A stretch of 64,000 nucleotides of DNA from the NCBI RefSeq assembly GCF_021390395.1, contig NZ_JAJUWT010000010.1, positions 124,001 to 188,000 on the forward strand. The letters are read 5' to 3'. Below, one piece after another: positions 46,893 through 56,596 of the stretch (position 1 is its first letter; every line of letters starts with the position of its first letter). A program made the translations under genes and the position numbers. Below the pieces are notes generated by a model. That model made no database searches. It saw only the letters and a list, made by a program, of their open reading frames with translations, and had not been told where the DNA came from. The stretch comes from Saccharothrix sp. S26. GTDB lineage: Bacteria > Actinomycetota > Actinomycetes > Mycobacteriales > Pseudonocardiaceae.

Positions 46893-48130
46893 TCCGCATC
46901 GGCAACGCCTCCGGCTTCTACGGCGACCGGTTCTCCGCCGTCCGCGAGATGCTCACCGGCGGCCACCTCGACGTGCTCACCGGCGACTACCTGGCCGAGC
47001 TGACCATGCTCATCCTCGGCCGCGACCGGGTGAAGGACGCCTCCCTCGGCTACGCGCGCACGTTCCTGCGCCAACTGGAGGAGAACCTGGCCGACGCCCT
47101 GGCCCGCGGCGTGAAGATCGTCTCCAATGCGGGCGGGCTGAACCCGGCCGGGCTGGCCGAGGCGATCGACCGGCTCGGGCTCGGCGCGAAGGTCGCCCAC
47201 GTGACCGGCGACGACGTGCGCGACCGGTTCCCCGAAGCCCTGACCGCCAACGCCTACCTCGGCGCGTGGGGCATCGCCGAGTGCCTGAAGGCCGGTGCGG
47301 ACGTCGTGGTCACCGGCCGCGTCACCGACGCGTCGCTGGTCGTCGGCCCGGCCGCGGCGCACTTCGGCTGGGGCCGCGAGGACTTCGACGCGCTGGCGGG
47401 CGCGACGGTCGCGGGTCACGTGCTGGAGTGCGGCACGCAGGCCACCGGCGGCAACTACTCGTTCTTCACGTCGATCGACGCGACCCGGCCGGGTTTCCCG
47501 ATCGCCGAGGTGGAGGCGGACGGCTCGGCGGTGATCACCAAGCACGACGGCACGGGCGGCGCGGTCACCGTCGACACCGTGACCGCGCAGTTGTTGTACG
47601 AGATCGGCGCGCCCGCCTACCTCGGCCCGGACGTGGTCAGCCACTTCGACACGATCCGGCTCGACTCGCACGAACGCGGGGTGCGCGTCTCGGGGGTGAA
47701 GGGCTCGCCGCCGCCGGACACGCTCAAGGTGTGCCTGAACGCGCTGGGCGGCTTCCGCAACTCCACCACGTTCGTCCTGACCGGGTTGGACGTCGAGGCC
47801 AAGGCGGAGCTGGTCCGGCGGCAGCTGGAGTCGGCGATCGGCGCGGGAGGACTGACCTGGACCCTGGCCCGCACCGACCACGCCGACGCCGACACCGAGG
47901 AGACGGCGAGCGCGCTGCTGCACGTTAGGGTCAAAACGCCGGACGCCAAGCGCGCCAAGGCGTTCTCACGGGCCGGCATCGAACTCGCGCTGGCGTCGTA
48001 CCCGGGCTTCCACGTCACCGCGCCGCCCGGCGACGGCACGCCGTTCGGCGTCTACCGAGCCGCGTACGTGCCGCGGTCGTCGGTGCCGCACCGGGCCGTG
48101 CTGCCCGACGGGAAGGTGGTCGAGGTATGA
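46889..48130 (+). CDS. atuA: AtuA family acyclic terpene utilisation protein (DUF1446)
   Basis: A 413-residue DUF1446 protein. Family signatures: [19 protein letters not shown] near the N-terminus, [40 protein letters not shown] and [11 protein letters not shown]. AtuA is needed for growth on citronellol/geraniol in Pseudomonas, but its reaction is not established. GTG overlaps the previous stop by 4 nt; its own stop overlaps the next gene. Confidence 0.93.
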   Translation: MIRIGNASGFYGDRFSAVREMLTGGHLDVLTGDYLAELTMLILGRDRVKDASLGYARTFLRQLEENLADALARGVKIVSNAGGLNPAGLAEAIDRLGLGAKVAHVTGDDVRDRFPEALTANAYLGAWGIAECLKAGADVVVTGRVTDASLVVGPAAAHFGWGREDFDALAGATVAGHVLECGTQATGGNYSFFTSIDATRPGFPIAEVEADGSAVITKHDGTGGAVTVDTVTAQLLYEIGAPAYLGPDVVSHFDTIRLDSHERGVRVSGVKGSPPPDTLKVCLNALGGFRNSTTFVLTGLDVEAKAELVRRQLESAIGAGGLTWTLARTDHADADTEETASALLHVRVKTPDAKRAKAFSRAGIELALASYPGFHVTAPPGDGTPFGVYRAAYVPRSSVPHRAVLPDGKVVEV

Positions 48131-48447
48131 GGGTCCCGTTGGGAACCATCGCCGGAGCGCGCTCCGGCGACAAGGGCGGTGACGCCAACCTCGGCGTGTG
48201 GGTGCGCACGGACGCGCAGTACGAGTGGCTGCGCGCCGAGCTGACCGTGGCCCGGCTGAAGGAACTGCTGCCCGAGGCGGGCGAGGTCGACCGGTACGAG
48301 CTGCCGAACCTGCGGGCGCTGAACTTCGTGCTGCACGGCCTGCTCGGCGACGGCGTCGCCTCGTCCACCCGCTTCGACCCGCAGGCCAAGGCGCTGGGGG
48401 AGTGGCTGCGCTCCCGGCACGTCGACCTGCCGGAGGCGCTGCTGTGA
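48127..48447 (+). CDS. AtuA-associated small protein
   Basis: A 106-residue protein that matches the C-terminal domain carried by longer AtuA proteins: GARSGDKGGDANLGVWVRTD, then LPNLRALNFVLHGLLGDGVA. Here it is a separate gene right after atuA, with a 4-nt overlap, so the two should form one complex. Confidence 0.88.
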   Translation: MRVPLGTIAGARSGDKGGDANLGVWVRTDAQYEWLRAELTVARLKELLPEAGEVDRYELPNLRALNFVLHGLLGDGVASSTRFDPQAKALGEWLRSRHVDLPEALL

Positions 48448-49598
48448 CCCCCACGTCCGAGCTGTTCGAGACACCCGAGCGCCGCGACCTGCGCGCGGTG
48501 GTGCGCAAGTTCACCGAGCGGGAGGTCGTGCCGCACCTGGCGGACTGGGAGCGCGCCGGCGAGCTGCCCCGGTCGCTGCACCGCGCGGCGGCCGGCATCG
48601 GGTTGCTGGGGCTCGGGTTCCCGGAGGCGGTCGGTGGCGCGGGCGACCTGCTCGACACCGTGGTGGCCACCGAGGAGCTGATCCAGGCCGGCGGGTCGTC
48701 CGGGCTGGTCGCCGGGCTGCTCACGCACGGCATCGCGCTGCCGCACATCGTGGACGCCGGTGATCCCGGGCTGGTCGACCGGTTCGTGCGGCCGACGTTG
48801 GCGGGCGAGCTGATCGGCGCGCTCGCGATCACCGAACCGGGTGGCGGGTCGGACGTGGCGGCGCTGCGCACCACGGCCCGTCGTGACGGCGACTCCTACG
48901 TGGTCAACGGGACGAAGACGTTCATCACCTCCGGCGCGCGGGCGGACTTCGTGACCACGGCCGTGCGCACGGGCGGTCCCGGTCACCAGGGCGTGAGCCT
49001 GCTGGTGGTCGAGAAGGGCACGCCCGGGTTCGCGGTGGACCGCCGGCTGGACAAGATGGGCTGGCACTGCTCGGACACCGCGGAACTGTCCTTCGTGGAC
49101 GCCCGCGTGCCTGCGGCCAACCTGGTGGGCCACGAGAACGCGGGGTTCGCGCTGATCATGCGGCAGTTCCAGGTGGAGCGGATCTCGTTGGCCGTGCAGG
49201 CGTACGCGACGGCCCAGCGGTGCCTGGACCTCACGCTGGCGTACGTAAGGCAGCGCGAGACGTTCGGCAAGCCGCTCATCGCGCGCCAGGTGGTCCGCCA
49301 CCGGCTGGTGGAGATGGCGCAGCGCATCGACCTGGCCCGCACCTACACCCGCGAGGTGGCGGTGAGGGTCGCGGCCGGCGAGGAGGTGGTGGCGCAGGTG
49401 TGCTTCGCGAAGAACGAGGCGGTGCGGGCGTGCTCGTCCGTCGTGGACGCGGCGGTCCAGCTGCACGGCGGCGCGGGCTACCTCCGCGTCACGGAGGTCG
49501 AGCGGCACTACCGGGACGCGCGGATCCTCGGCATCGGGGGCGGCGCGACCGAGGTGATGACGGAGCTGGCGGCACGGCGATTGGGGTACACGGCATGA
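48444..49598 (+). CDS. Acyl-CoA dehydrogenase (AtuD/isovaleryl-CoA type)
   Basis: A 384-residue FAD enzyme introducing the alpha-beta double bond in an acyl-CoA. ALAITEPGGGSDVAALRTTA and YVVNGTKTFITSG are the FAD/substrate signatures; VVDAAVQLHGGAGYLR carries the C-terminal family motif. The catalytic Glu expected for short-chain enzymes (near GYLRVTEVERHYRD) is present as E in TEVERHY, the position used by isovaleryl/long-chain types. GTG overlaps the preceding gene stop. Confidence 0.93.
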   Translation: MTPTSELFETPERRDLRAVVRKFTEREVVPHLADWERAGELPRSLHRAAAGIGLLGLGFPEAVGGAGDLLDTVVATEELIQAGGSSGLVAGLLTHGIALPHIVDAGDPGLVDRFVRPTLAGELIGALAITEPGGGSDVAALRTTARRDGDSYVVNGTKTFITSGARADFVTTAVRTGGPGHQGVSLLVVEKGTPGFAVDRRLDKMGWHCSDTAELSFVDARVPAANLVGHENAGFALIMRQFQVERISLAVQAYATAQRCLDLTLAYVRQRETFGKPLIARQVVRHRLVEMAQRIDLARTYTREVAVRVAAGEEVVAQVCFAKNEAVRACSSVVDAAVQLHGGAGYLRVTEVERHYRDARILGIGGGATEVMTELAARRLGYTA

Positions 49599-51190
49599 CT
49601 GTGTTGCACACGGCGGTCGACCCCCGGTCGCCCGAGCACGCCGAGAACCGCGAGGCGATGCTGGCGCGGATCGCCGAGCTGCACGCCGAGCAGGCCAAGG
49701 CGCTGGCGGGCGGTGGGCCGAAGTACACCGAGCGGCACCACAAGCGCGGCAAGCTGCTCGCGCGGGAGCGGATCGAGCTGCTGGTGGACCAGGACAGCCC
49801 GTTCCTGGAGCTGTCGCCGCTGGCCGCGTGGGGCACCGACTACCCGGTCGGCGCGAGCGTGGTGACCGGGATCGGGGTGGTCGAGGGCGTCGAGTGCGTG
49901 ATCGTGGCCAACGACCCGACCGTGCGCGGCGGCGCGAGCAACCCGTGGACGCTGCGCAAGACGTTCCGGGCCAACGACATCGCGTTGGCCAACCGGCTGC
50001 CGCTGATCGGCCTGGTCGAGTCGGGCGGCGCGGACCTGCCCAGCCAGAGCGAGATCTTCATCCCGGGCGGCCGGGCGTTCCGCGACCTCACGCGGCTGTC
50101 GGCGGCGGGCATCCCGACGATCAGCACCGTCTTCGGCAACGCCACGGCCGGCGGGGCGTACGTGCCGGGCATGTCGGACTACGTGGTGATGATCGAGGGG
50201 CGCTCGAAGGTGTTCCTCGGCGGGCCGCCGCTGGTGAGGATGGCGACTGGCGAGGAGTCCGACGACGAGTCGCTGGGCGGCGCGCGGATGCACGGCACCA
50301 CCTCCGGCCTGGCCGACTTCGTGGCCGAGGACGAGGTGGACGCGATCCGGCTCACCCGGCGCGTGGTGGCGAGGCTGAACTGGCGCAAGCTCGGTCCCGC
50401 GCCGCGCGCGGTGGAGCCGCCCCGCTACGACGAGGAGGACCTGCTCGGCCTGGTGCCGACGGACCTGCGCGTGCCGTTCGACCCGCGCGAGGTGATCGCC
50501 CGGATCGTGGACGGCTCGCGGTTCGACGAGTTCAAGCCCGACTACGGGGCGAGCCTCGTGACGGGGTGGGCCGACCTGCACGGCTACCCGATCGGGGTGC
50601 TGGCCAACGCGCGCGGCGTGCTGTTCAGCGAGGAGGCGCAGAAGGCCACCCAGTTCATCCAGCTGGCCAACTCCAGCGACACGCCGCTGCTGTTCCTGCA
50701 GAACACCACCGGCTACATGGTCGGCGCGCAGTACGAGCAGGGCGGCATCATCAAGCACGGCGCGATGATGATCAACGCGGTCTCGAACAGCCGCGTGCCC
50801 CACCTGACGGTGGTGATGGGCGCGTCGTACGGCGCGGGCAACTACGGCATGTGCGGCCGGGCCTACGACCCGAGGTTCCTGTTCACCTGGCCCAACGCCA
50901 AGTCGGCCGTGATGGGCCCGAAGCAGTTGGCGGGCGTGCTGTCGATCGTGGCCCGCCAGGCGGCGGCCGCGAAGGGCCAGGACTACCCCGAGGAGCACGA
51001 CGAGGCCATGCGCCGGATGGTCGAGGACCAGATCGAGCAGCAGTCCCTGGCGGCCTTCCTCTCCGGCCGCCTCTACGACGACGGCGTGATCGACCCCCGC
51101 GACACCAGGACCGTGCTGGGGCTGTGCCTGTCGGCGATCCACAGCGGACCGGTCCAGGGCACCGACCGCTACGGCACCTTCCGGATGTGA
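49595..51190 (+). CDS. Acyl-CoA carboxylase beta subunit (carboxyltransferase)
   Basis: A 531-residue carboxyltransferase of the methylcrotonyl-/geranyl-CoA carboxylase type rather than acetyl-CoA AccBD: HTAVDPRSPEHAENREAMLA and GGPKYTERHHKRGKLLARER are the N-terminal signature of MCC/GCC beta. ATAGGAYVPGMSDYVVMIEG and GASYGAGNYGMCGRAYDPRF form the two oxyanion-hole regions. It carboxylates the beta-methyl group of an enoyl-CoA using carboxybiotin. Overlaps the dehydrogenase stop (ATGA). Confidence 0.93.
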   Translation: MTVLHTAVDPRSPEHAENREAMLARIAELHAEQAKALAGGGPKYTERHHKRGKLLARERIELLVDQDSPFLELSPLAAWGTDYPVGASVVTGIGVVEGVECVIVANDPTVRGGASNPWTLRKTFRANDIALANRLPLIGLVESGGADLPSQSEIFIPGGRAFRDLTRLSAAGIPTISTVFGNATAGGAYVPGMSDYVVMIEGRSKVFLGGPPLVRMATGEESDDESLGGARMHGTTSGLADFVAEDEVDAIRLTRRVVARLNWRKLGPAPRAVEPPRYDEEDLLGLVPTDLRVPFDPREVIARIVDGSRFDEFKPDYGASLVTGWADLHGYPIGVLANARGVLFSEEAQKATQFIQLANSSDTPLLFLQNTTGYMVGAQYEQGGIIKHGAMMINAVSNSRVPHLTVVMGASYGAGNYGMCGRAYDPRFLFTWPNAKSAVMGPKQLAGVLSIVARQAAAAKGQDYPEEHDEAMRRMVEDQIEQQSLAAFLSGRLYDDGVIDPRDTRTVLGLCLSAIHSGPVQGTDRYGTFRM

Positions 51191-51198
51191 GGCGACCC

Positions 51199-53067
51199 GT
51201 GATCCGCAAGCTGTTGATCGCCAACCGGGGCGAGATCGCCCGCCGGGTGATCCGCACGTGCCGCGAGGTCGGCATCTCGCCGGTGGCCGTGTTCTCCGAC
51301 CCCGACGAGCGCTCGCCGCACGTCCGCGAGGCCGACGCGGCGGTGCGGCTGCCCGGCGCGACCCCGGCCGAGACCTACCTGCGCGGTGACGCCCTGGTGG
51401 CCGCCGCGCTCGCCGCCGGCGCGGACGCCGTGCACCCCGGGTACGGGTTCCTGTCCGAGAACGCCTCCTTCGCCCGCGCCGTGCTCGACGCCGGGCTCAC
51501 GTGGGTCGGGCCGGACCCGGCGGTCATCGAGGCGATGGGGTCGAAGGTCGCCGCCAAGAAGAGGATGGCGGCGGCGGGCGTCCCGGTGCTGCCCGAGCTC
51601 GACCCGGAGTCGGCCCGGGAGTTCCCGCTGCTGGTCAAGGCGTCCGCCGGCGGTGGCGGACGGGGCATGCGGGTGGTGCGCTCGGCGTCGGAGCTGGCCG
51701 GGCAGGTGGCCGCCGCGCGTCGGGAGGCCGAGTCCGCGTTCGGCGACGGCACGGTGTTCTGCGAGCCCCTGCTGGAGCGGGCGCGGCACGTCGAGGTGCA
51801 GGTGCTGGCGGACGCGCACGGCACGGTGTGGGCGTTGGGGGAGCGGGAGTGCTCCATCCAGCGCCGCCACCAGAAGATCATCGAGGAGACGCCGAGCCCG
51901 GCCGTGACGCCGCCGGCCCGTCAGCGGTTGTTCGACGCGGCCACCGCCGCCGCCCGGGCCATCGGGTACGTCGGCGCGGGCACGGTGGAGTTCCTGTTCA
52001 CCGACGACGGCTCGTTCCACTTCCTCGAGGTCAACACCCGCCTCCAGGTCGAGCACCCGGTCACCGAGGAGGTGTTCGGCGTCGACCTCGTCGCCTGGCA
52101 GCTCGCCGTCGCCGAGGGCGCGCGCCTGCCCGCCGAGCCGCCGACCCCGAACGGCCACGCCGTCGAAGCCCGCCTGTACGCAGAGGACCCCGCGCACGAC
52201 TGGCGGCCCGCGAGCGGCACCCTGCACCGGTTCGCCGTGCCGGCCGGCGTGCGCGTCGACAGCGGCGTGGAGGACGGCAGCGAGGTGGGCGTGCACTACG
52301 ACCCGATGCTGGCCAAGGTGATCGCCTGGGCCCCGACCCGGCACGCCGCCGTCCGCAAGCTCGCCGCCGCCCTGGACCGCGCCGAGCTGCACGGCCTGGT
52401 GACCAACCGCGACCTGCTCGTCCGCACGCTGCGGCACCCGGAGTTCGGCGCGGGCAACACCCACACCGGCTTCCTGGACCAGCACGGCCTCACCGCCGCC
52501 GAACCGGTCGACGTCCGCCCCGCCGCGCTGGCCGCCGCGCTCGCGCTGGCCGAACGGCGGCGCACCTCGCTGCCGCCGGGCTGGCGCAACGTGCCGTCCC
52601 AGCCGCAGCGGACCGCGTTCGAGCACGGCGACGACACCGTCGAGGTCGACTACCGGCACACCCGCGCGGGCGTGGAGACGAGCCTGGACCTGACCGTCGT
52701 CGCCGCCGCACCGGACGCGGTCACGGTGGAGCGCGACGGGGTGCGCACCACGTACCCGGTCGCGGTGTACGGCGACCGGGTCGAGGTGGGCGCGGTGTCG
52801 CTCCGGCTGCGGCCCCGGTTCCCCGAGCCGCGGGCGAAGGTGGCCGAAGGCGCGACCGTCGCCCCGATGCCCGGCACGGTGGTGCGGGTCGCGGTCGAGC
52901 CGGGGCAACGGGTCGACGCGGGCGCGGAGCTGCTCGTGCTGGAAGCGATGAAGATGGAGCACCGCGTGCTGGCCACCACCGGCGGCGTGGTCGCGGACGT
53001 GCTCGTGCGGGTGGGTGCGCAGGTCGATGCGGGCGACGTGCTCGCGGTTGTGGAGGCGGGGTCATGA
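51199..53067 (+). CDS. Biotin carboxylase / biotin carrier alpha subunit
   Basis: A 622-residue fusion: biotin carboxylase (about 1-445; IRKLLIANRGEIARRVIRTC, ATP-grasp KASAGGGGRGMRVV, HLEVNTRLQVEHPVTE), a linker BT domain, and biotinyl carrier domain (about 545-622; LEAMKMEH, where Lys is biotinylated). It supplies carboxybiotin to the beta subunit 8 bp upstream. GTG start. Confidence 0.95.
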   Translation: MIRKLLIANRGEIARRVIRTCREVGISPVAVFSDPDERSPHVREADAAVRLPGATPAETYLRGDALVAAALAAGADAVHPGYGFLSENASFARAVLDAGLTWVGPDPAVIEAMGSKVAAKKRMAAAGVPVLPELDPESAREFPLLVKASAGGGGRGMRVVRSASELAGQVAAARREAESAFGDGTVFCEPLLERARHVEVQVLADAHGTVWALGERECSIQRRHQKIIEETPSPAVTPPARQRLFDAATAAARAIGYVGAGTVEFLFTDDGSFHFLEVNTRLQVEHPVTEEVFGVDLVAWQLAVAEGARLPAEPPTPNGHAVEARLYAEDPAHDWRPASGTLHRFAVPAGVRVDSGVEDGSEVGVHYDPMLAKVIAWAPTRHAAVRKLAAALDRAELHGLVTNRDLLVRTLRHPEFGAGNTHTGFLDQHGLTAAEPVDVRPAALAAALALAERRRTSLPPGWRNVPSQPQRTAFEHGDDTVEVDYRHTRAGVETSLDLTVVAAAPDAVTVERDGVRTTYPVAVYGDRVEVGAVSLRLRPRFPEPRAKVAEGATVAPMPGTVVRVAVEPGQRVDAGAELLVLEAMKMEHRVLATTGGVVADVLVRVGAQVDAGDVLAVVEAGS

Positions 53068-54227
53068 CGATCAACTTCACCGAGGGCGACGAGCGGCGGG
53101 CGTTGCGCGAGGCCGTCGCCGCCCTCGCCGGCAAGTACGGCCACGAGTACTTCGCCGCCAAGGCCAGGGCCGGCGAGAAGACCGACGAGCTGTGGGCCGA
53201 GGCGGGCGCGCTCGGCTACCTGGGCGTGGCCGTGCCGCAGGAGTACGGCGGCGGTGGCGGCGGGATCGGCGACCTGGCCGCCGTGTGCGAGGAGCTGGCC
53301 CGTGCGGGCTGCCCGCTGCTGCTGACCGTGGTCTCGCCCGCCATCTGCGCCACCGTGATCAGCCGCTTCGGCACCGCCGAGCAGAAGCGGCGGTGGCTGC
53401 CCGGGTTCGCCGACGGCACCACCAAGATGGCGTTCGCCATCACCGAGTCCGACGCGGGCTCGAACTCCCACAAGCTCGCCACCGCCCTGCACCGCGACGG
53501 CGACGAGTGGGTGCTCAACGGCGGCAAGACGTTCATCTCCGGCGTGGACGAGGTCGAGGCGGTCATGGTGGTCGCGCGGCACGTCGACGCCACCGGCCGG
53601 CGGCTGCTCCCTTCGCTGATGATCGTGCCGACGGACGCGCCCGGCTTCACCTACCAGCACATCCCGATGGAGGTGCTGTCGCCGGAGAAGCAGTTCACCT
53701 GCTTCTTCGACGACGTGCGGCTGCCGCTGGACGCGCTGGTCGGCTCCGCGGACGCGGGCTTGGCCCAGCTCTTCGCCGGGCTCAACCCGGAGCGGATCAT
53801 GGCGGCGTCCTTCGCCACCGGCATGGCCCGCCGCGCACTCGACCAGGCGAGCGAGTACGCCCGCACCAGGACCGTCTGGGACACGCCGATCGGCGCGCAC
53901 CAGGGCATCGCGCACCCGTTGGCGCAGTGCGCGATCCAGGTCGAGCTGGCGAGGCTGATGACCCAGAAGGCCGCGGCTCTCTACGACGCTGGGGAGGACC
54001 GGGCTGCTGGTGAGGCGGCCAACATGGCCAAGTACGCGGCGGGGGAGGCGGTGGCGGGTGCGGTGGACCAGGCCATCCAGGTCCACGGCGGCAACGGGCT
54101 GTCGTCCGAGTACGGGCTGGGCGCCATGCTGGCCGCGTCCCGGTTGTCCCGCATCGCCCCGGTCAGCCGGGAAATGATCCTGAACTTCGTGGCGCAGCAC
54201 ACGCTGAAGTTGCCGCGCTCCTATTGA
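53064..54227 (+). CDS. Acyl-CoA dehydrogenase (second copy)
   Basis: A 387-residue acyl-CoA dehydrogenase, not close to the one at 48444. FAITESDAGSNSHKLATALH and WVLNGGKTFISGVDEVEAVM are the FAD/substrate elements; IQVHGGNGLSSEYGL is the C-terminal motif with the catalytic-Glu region (SEYGLG). It may serve another chain-length step of the same pathway. ATG overlaps the alpha-subunit stop. It is the last gene of the coupled operon and ends 1 bp before a convergent gene, without a visible hairpin. Confidence 0.92.
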   Translation: MTINFTEGDERRALREAVAALAGKYGHEYFAAKARAGEKTDELWAEAGALGYLGVAVPQEYGGGGGGIGDLAAVCEELARAGCPLLLTVVSPAICATVISRFGTAEQKRRWLPGFADGTTKMAFAITESDAGSNSHKLATALHRDGDEWVLNGGKTFISGVDEVEAVMVVARHVDATGRRLLPSLMIVPTDAPGFTYQHIPMEVLSPEKQFTCFFDDVRLPLDALVGSADAGLAQLFAGLNPERIMAASFATGMARRALDQASEYARTRTVWDTPIGAHQGIAHPLAQCAIQVELARLMTQKAAALYDAGEDRAAGEAANMAKYAAGEAVAGAVDQAIQVHGGNGLSSEYGLGAMLAASRLSRIAPVSREMILNFVAQHTLKLPRSY

Positions 54228-54228
54228 G

Positions 54229-55191
54229 TCAGGCCCATTCCCAGCGCAGGCCGACCACGCCGGGACCGAAGTCGAGCGCGACCGCGTACGCGTAGCCCCA
54301 CGTGTCCACCGGGGTCTCGCGTATGTCGGTTGGTTCTCCACCGGTCAAACCGGTCGTGAATTGCTCACAACGCACGGGCCGGCACCGCGAGTCGTACCGG
54401 ACCTCCAGGACGTACTCGCGCACGGGGTGCCGGAAGCGCCGCGAGTGCGTGTTGTCGAACGTCGGGTGGTGCGGGGCGACGTGGATCAGCTCGTACTCGA
54501 CGGCGGTGCGCTCACCCCGCCGCAGCGGGCGGTCCAGCAGCAGTTCGGCGACCATCAGACCGTTGCGCGGGTCGGCGGAAACCCGCCCCAGTCTGCACGA
54601 GCGCAGCGTGCCGATGACCGGCAGCGGGTCGCCGGGCAGGCGGGTGTCGTAGCCGAGCAGGACCCGGTCGACGCCCGAGCGCTCGGCGCGCAGCACCTGC
54701 CGGGACCGCACCCGGCGGGTGCTGCCGTCCATCGCGAGCTCCACCTGGTCGCGCAGGCTCAGCCGGGTCAGGTCCTGGTCGGTGCTCGTGTCGACGTCGG
54801 CCAGCAGCTCCGCGATGGTCGCGTAGTCGTTCTCGCCGACCCAGCCCTCCGGACCGGACACGCGCGCGCGCGGCCTGGCCTTGCCGCGCGGGCGCGGCGG
54901 CCCCAGCAGCGAGCTCAGCCCACCCGCGCCGACGTCGAGGATCTCCTCCAGGTGGCTGACGGCGGTCAGCGAGTCCGGTCGTTCGGGCCGCCTGCGGCCG
55001 GACTGCCAGTAGCTCAGCGCGGCGATGCTGACCGCCACGCCCCGCGTCCGCAGCTTGTGCTGGATGCGTTCCAGGCTGAGCCCTTTGGCGCGGATCGCCG
55101 CGCGCAATGCGTCCGCGAAGGGGTCGGCCCCCGCGTCGATCCGTCGGGGATCGCGCGTCCGCGATTCCGGTCCGACGACTGGCGTAGGCAT
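54229..55191 (-). CDS. XRE-type helix-turn-helix regulator with C-terminal sensor-like domain
   Basis: 320 residues. An N-terminal HTH (about 25-80: ALRAAIRAKGLSLERIQHKL, VAVSIAALSYWQSGRRRPER) is followed by a beta-rich C-terminal part of about 200 residues with VLLGYDTRLPGDPLPVIGTL and YELIHVAPHHPTFDNTHSRR that I do not recognise as a family. The regulator is common in Pseudonocardiaceae by my memory of the architecture. GGAG 5 nt before the ATG. Convergent with the AtuA operon. Confidence 0.8.
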   Translation of the reverse strand: MPTPVVGPESRTRDPRRIDAGADPFADALRAAIRAKGLSLERIQHKLRTRGVAVSIAALSYWQSGRRRPERPDSLTAVSHLEEILDVGAGGLSSLLGPPRPRGKARPRARVSGPEGWVGENDYATIAELLADVDTSTDQDLTRLSLRDQVELAMDGSTRRVRSRQVLRAERSGVDRVLLGYDTRLPGDPLPVIGTLRSCRLGRVSADPRNGLMVAELLLDRPLRRGERTAVEYELIHVAPHHPTFDNTHSRRFRHPVREYVLEVRYDSRCRPVRCEQFTTGLTGGEPTDIRETPVDTWGYAYAVALDFGPGVVGLRWEWA

Positions 55192-55956
55192 CTTCGCTCC
55201 GTTCTCCCAAGGACAAGGCGAGCGACGTTATCGTGCGAAATCGCCGGCGCGGTACAGCCGATCGGGTTTCGGGTCGTGAATTTACCCGAATCGGACGGCA
55301 AAATCCGGTCCGCGGTGGAATGTTTGAATTCTCATTAACAGCAGCGCTGTGAAGAACCCGGTACCGGCGATCGGCGCACCGCGCTCGGTCGTCCGGCCCC
55401 TTCCCGGTACCCGAACCGGCCCAGGGCCTGGGTCACCCGGGTGATGCGCGGCACGACGAGCGAGTTCGAGGGCTTCGACGCCGATCGCAATGCGGTGCCG
55501 GTGGGCGTTGCCCGCGCAACTCGCGCGCCCCGCTATGCCGAAGCTCACGTTGACCGTCGCGCCAATACCCGTGACACGCGTGTACCCGCTGGTCGAGGAC
55601 GTCGACTCGGCTCGGCCCGACGGCATCCGCCGCCCCGGCGGGGCGCTGATCCGGACAGTTGGTCGCATAGTTACCCCGAAGAACTCCTCGGCGGTGGCCG
55701 CGGACGCGCTCGACGCTCGTTTCGACGGACCGGTGGTCCTATTTCTCCACAGCGTTGAATCGGTTCTCAATCACGTTGTCGAACGCCTTCGATCGCGCCT
55801 CTCCGCCGTAGTGCGGGCCCGGCCGCCCCGACCCCCGTGGCGGTTCACCCGAACCGATCGCCCGGTTGGGCGCCCTGCGGCCCGGCGGAGTTAGGCACAC
55901 TGGCAGGCCCGCGCGTGATCCGCGCCGGGGTTGCCTTACCCCGCAGAGGAAAGCCG
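55192..55956. other. Unassigned stretch between XRE gene and protease cluster
   Basis: 765 bp. The first ~170 bp (to 55360) are relatively AT-rich (for example GTTTGAATTCTCATTAACAG) and likely hold promoter elements of the XRE gene. Further on, frames on both strands of 85-160 codons exist but show mixed third-base composition, no ribosome-binding site and no known motif. I see no supported gene; a decayed gene near 55530-55790 is possible. Confidence 0.5.
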
Positions 55957-56562
55957 ATGCGCCAGCTCTCACCGGGCCTCGCCGTGGCCGCCCTGACCAC
56001 CACCCCGCTCCCCGCGCCCGCCCACGCCGAGGGCGCCGTGCGGCACGCGGGTTCACCCGCCGCCGTGCCGGGCAGCCACCCGATCAAGGACCCGGCCGAT
56101 GCCGTCGCGCTCGACCCGCGGCAGGCCCGGCGGCTCGCCGCCGACCCGGCGGTGGCCCACGTCGAGCACCGGATCGACCAGCCCACCCTGCCGCTGGACA
56201 CCACCTACGGCCGCACCACGACGGGCGCGGGCGTCGCCGCCCACGTGGCCGACGCCGGCCTCGGCGGCCCGGCCTCGGTCGCCCACGCGCCGACCGACGA
56301 AAGGGCGTCGTTCTCCGACTACGGCTCGGGCGCGGAGCTGTACGCGCCCGGTGTCGGCACCACGTCGGCCTGGCACCCGAGCGACACCGCCACCACCACG
56401 CTCAGCGGCACGTCGACGGCGACCGGGTTCGTCACCGGCGTCACCGCCCGGTTCCTCCAGTCCAACCCCACCACCACCCCGGCCCTGGTGCACACCGAGC
56501 CGACCAAGCCGGGACCGGTGCGGTGGGGCGGGCGGCTCCTGCACTTCCCGCCCACCAGGTAG
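55957..56562 (+). CDS. S8 protease relict with large in-frame deletion
   Basis: 201 residues. A signal peptide (MRQLSPGLAVAALTTTPLPA) and the end of an I9 propeptide (DPRQARRLAADPAVAHVE) are followed by GVAAHVADAGLGG (catalytic-Asp region), then directly RASFSDYGSGAELYAPGVGT and LSGTSTATGFVTG (Ser region). About 130 residues around the catalytic His and oxyanion Asn are gone, but the frame is kept. It should be inactive. A ribosome-binding site (AGAGGAAAG) is still present. Closest relative is the gene 35 bp downstream. Confidence 0.75.
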   Translation: MRQLSPGLAVAALTTTPLPAPAHAEGAVRHAGSPAAVPGSHPIKDPADAVALDPRQARRLAADPAVAHVEHRIDQPTLPLDTTYGRTTTGAGVAAHVADAGLGGPASVAHAPTDERASFSDYGSGAELYAPGVGTTSAWHPSDTATTTLSGTSTATGFVTGVTARFLQSNPTTTPALVHTEPTKPGPVRWGGRLLHFPPTR

Positions 56563-56596
56563 CGAGCAAGTCCCTTCCCCTGCAAAGGATCCCACC

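Noticed and set aside
55282-55770. 162-codon minus-strand frame as a gene
   Set aside because: No ribosome-binding site, no motif, irregular third-base composition.
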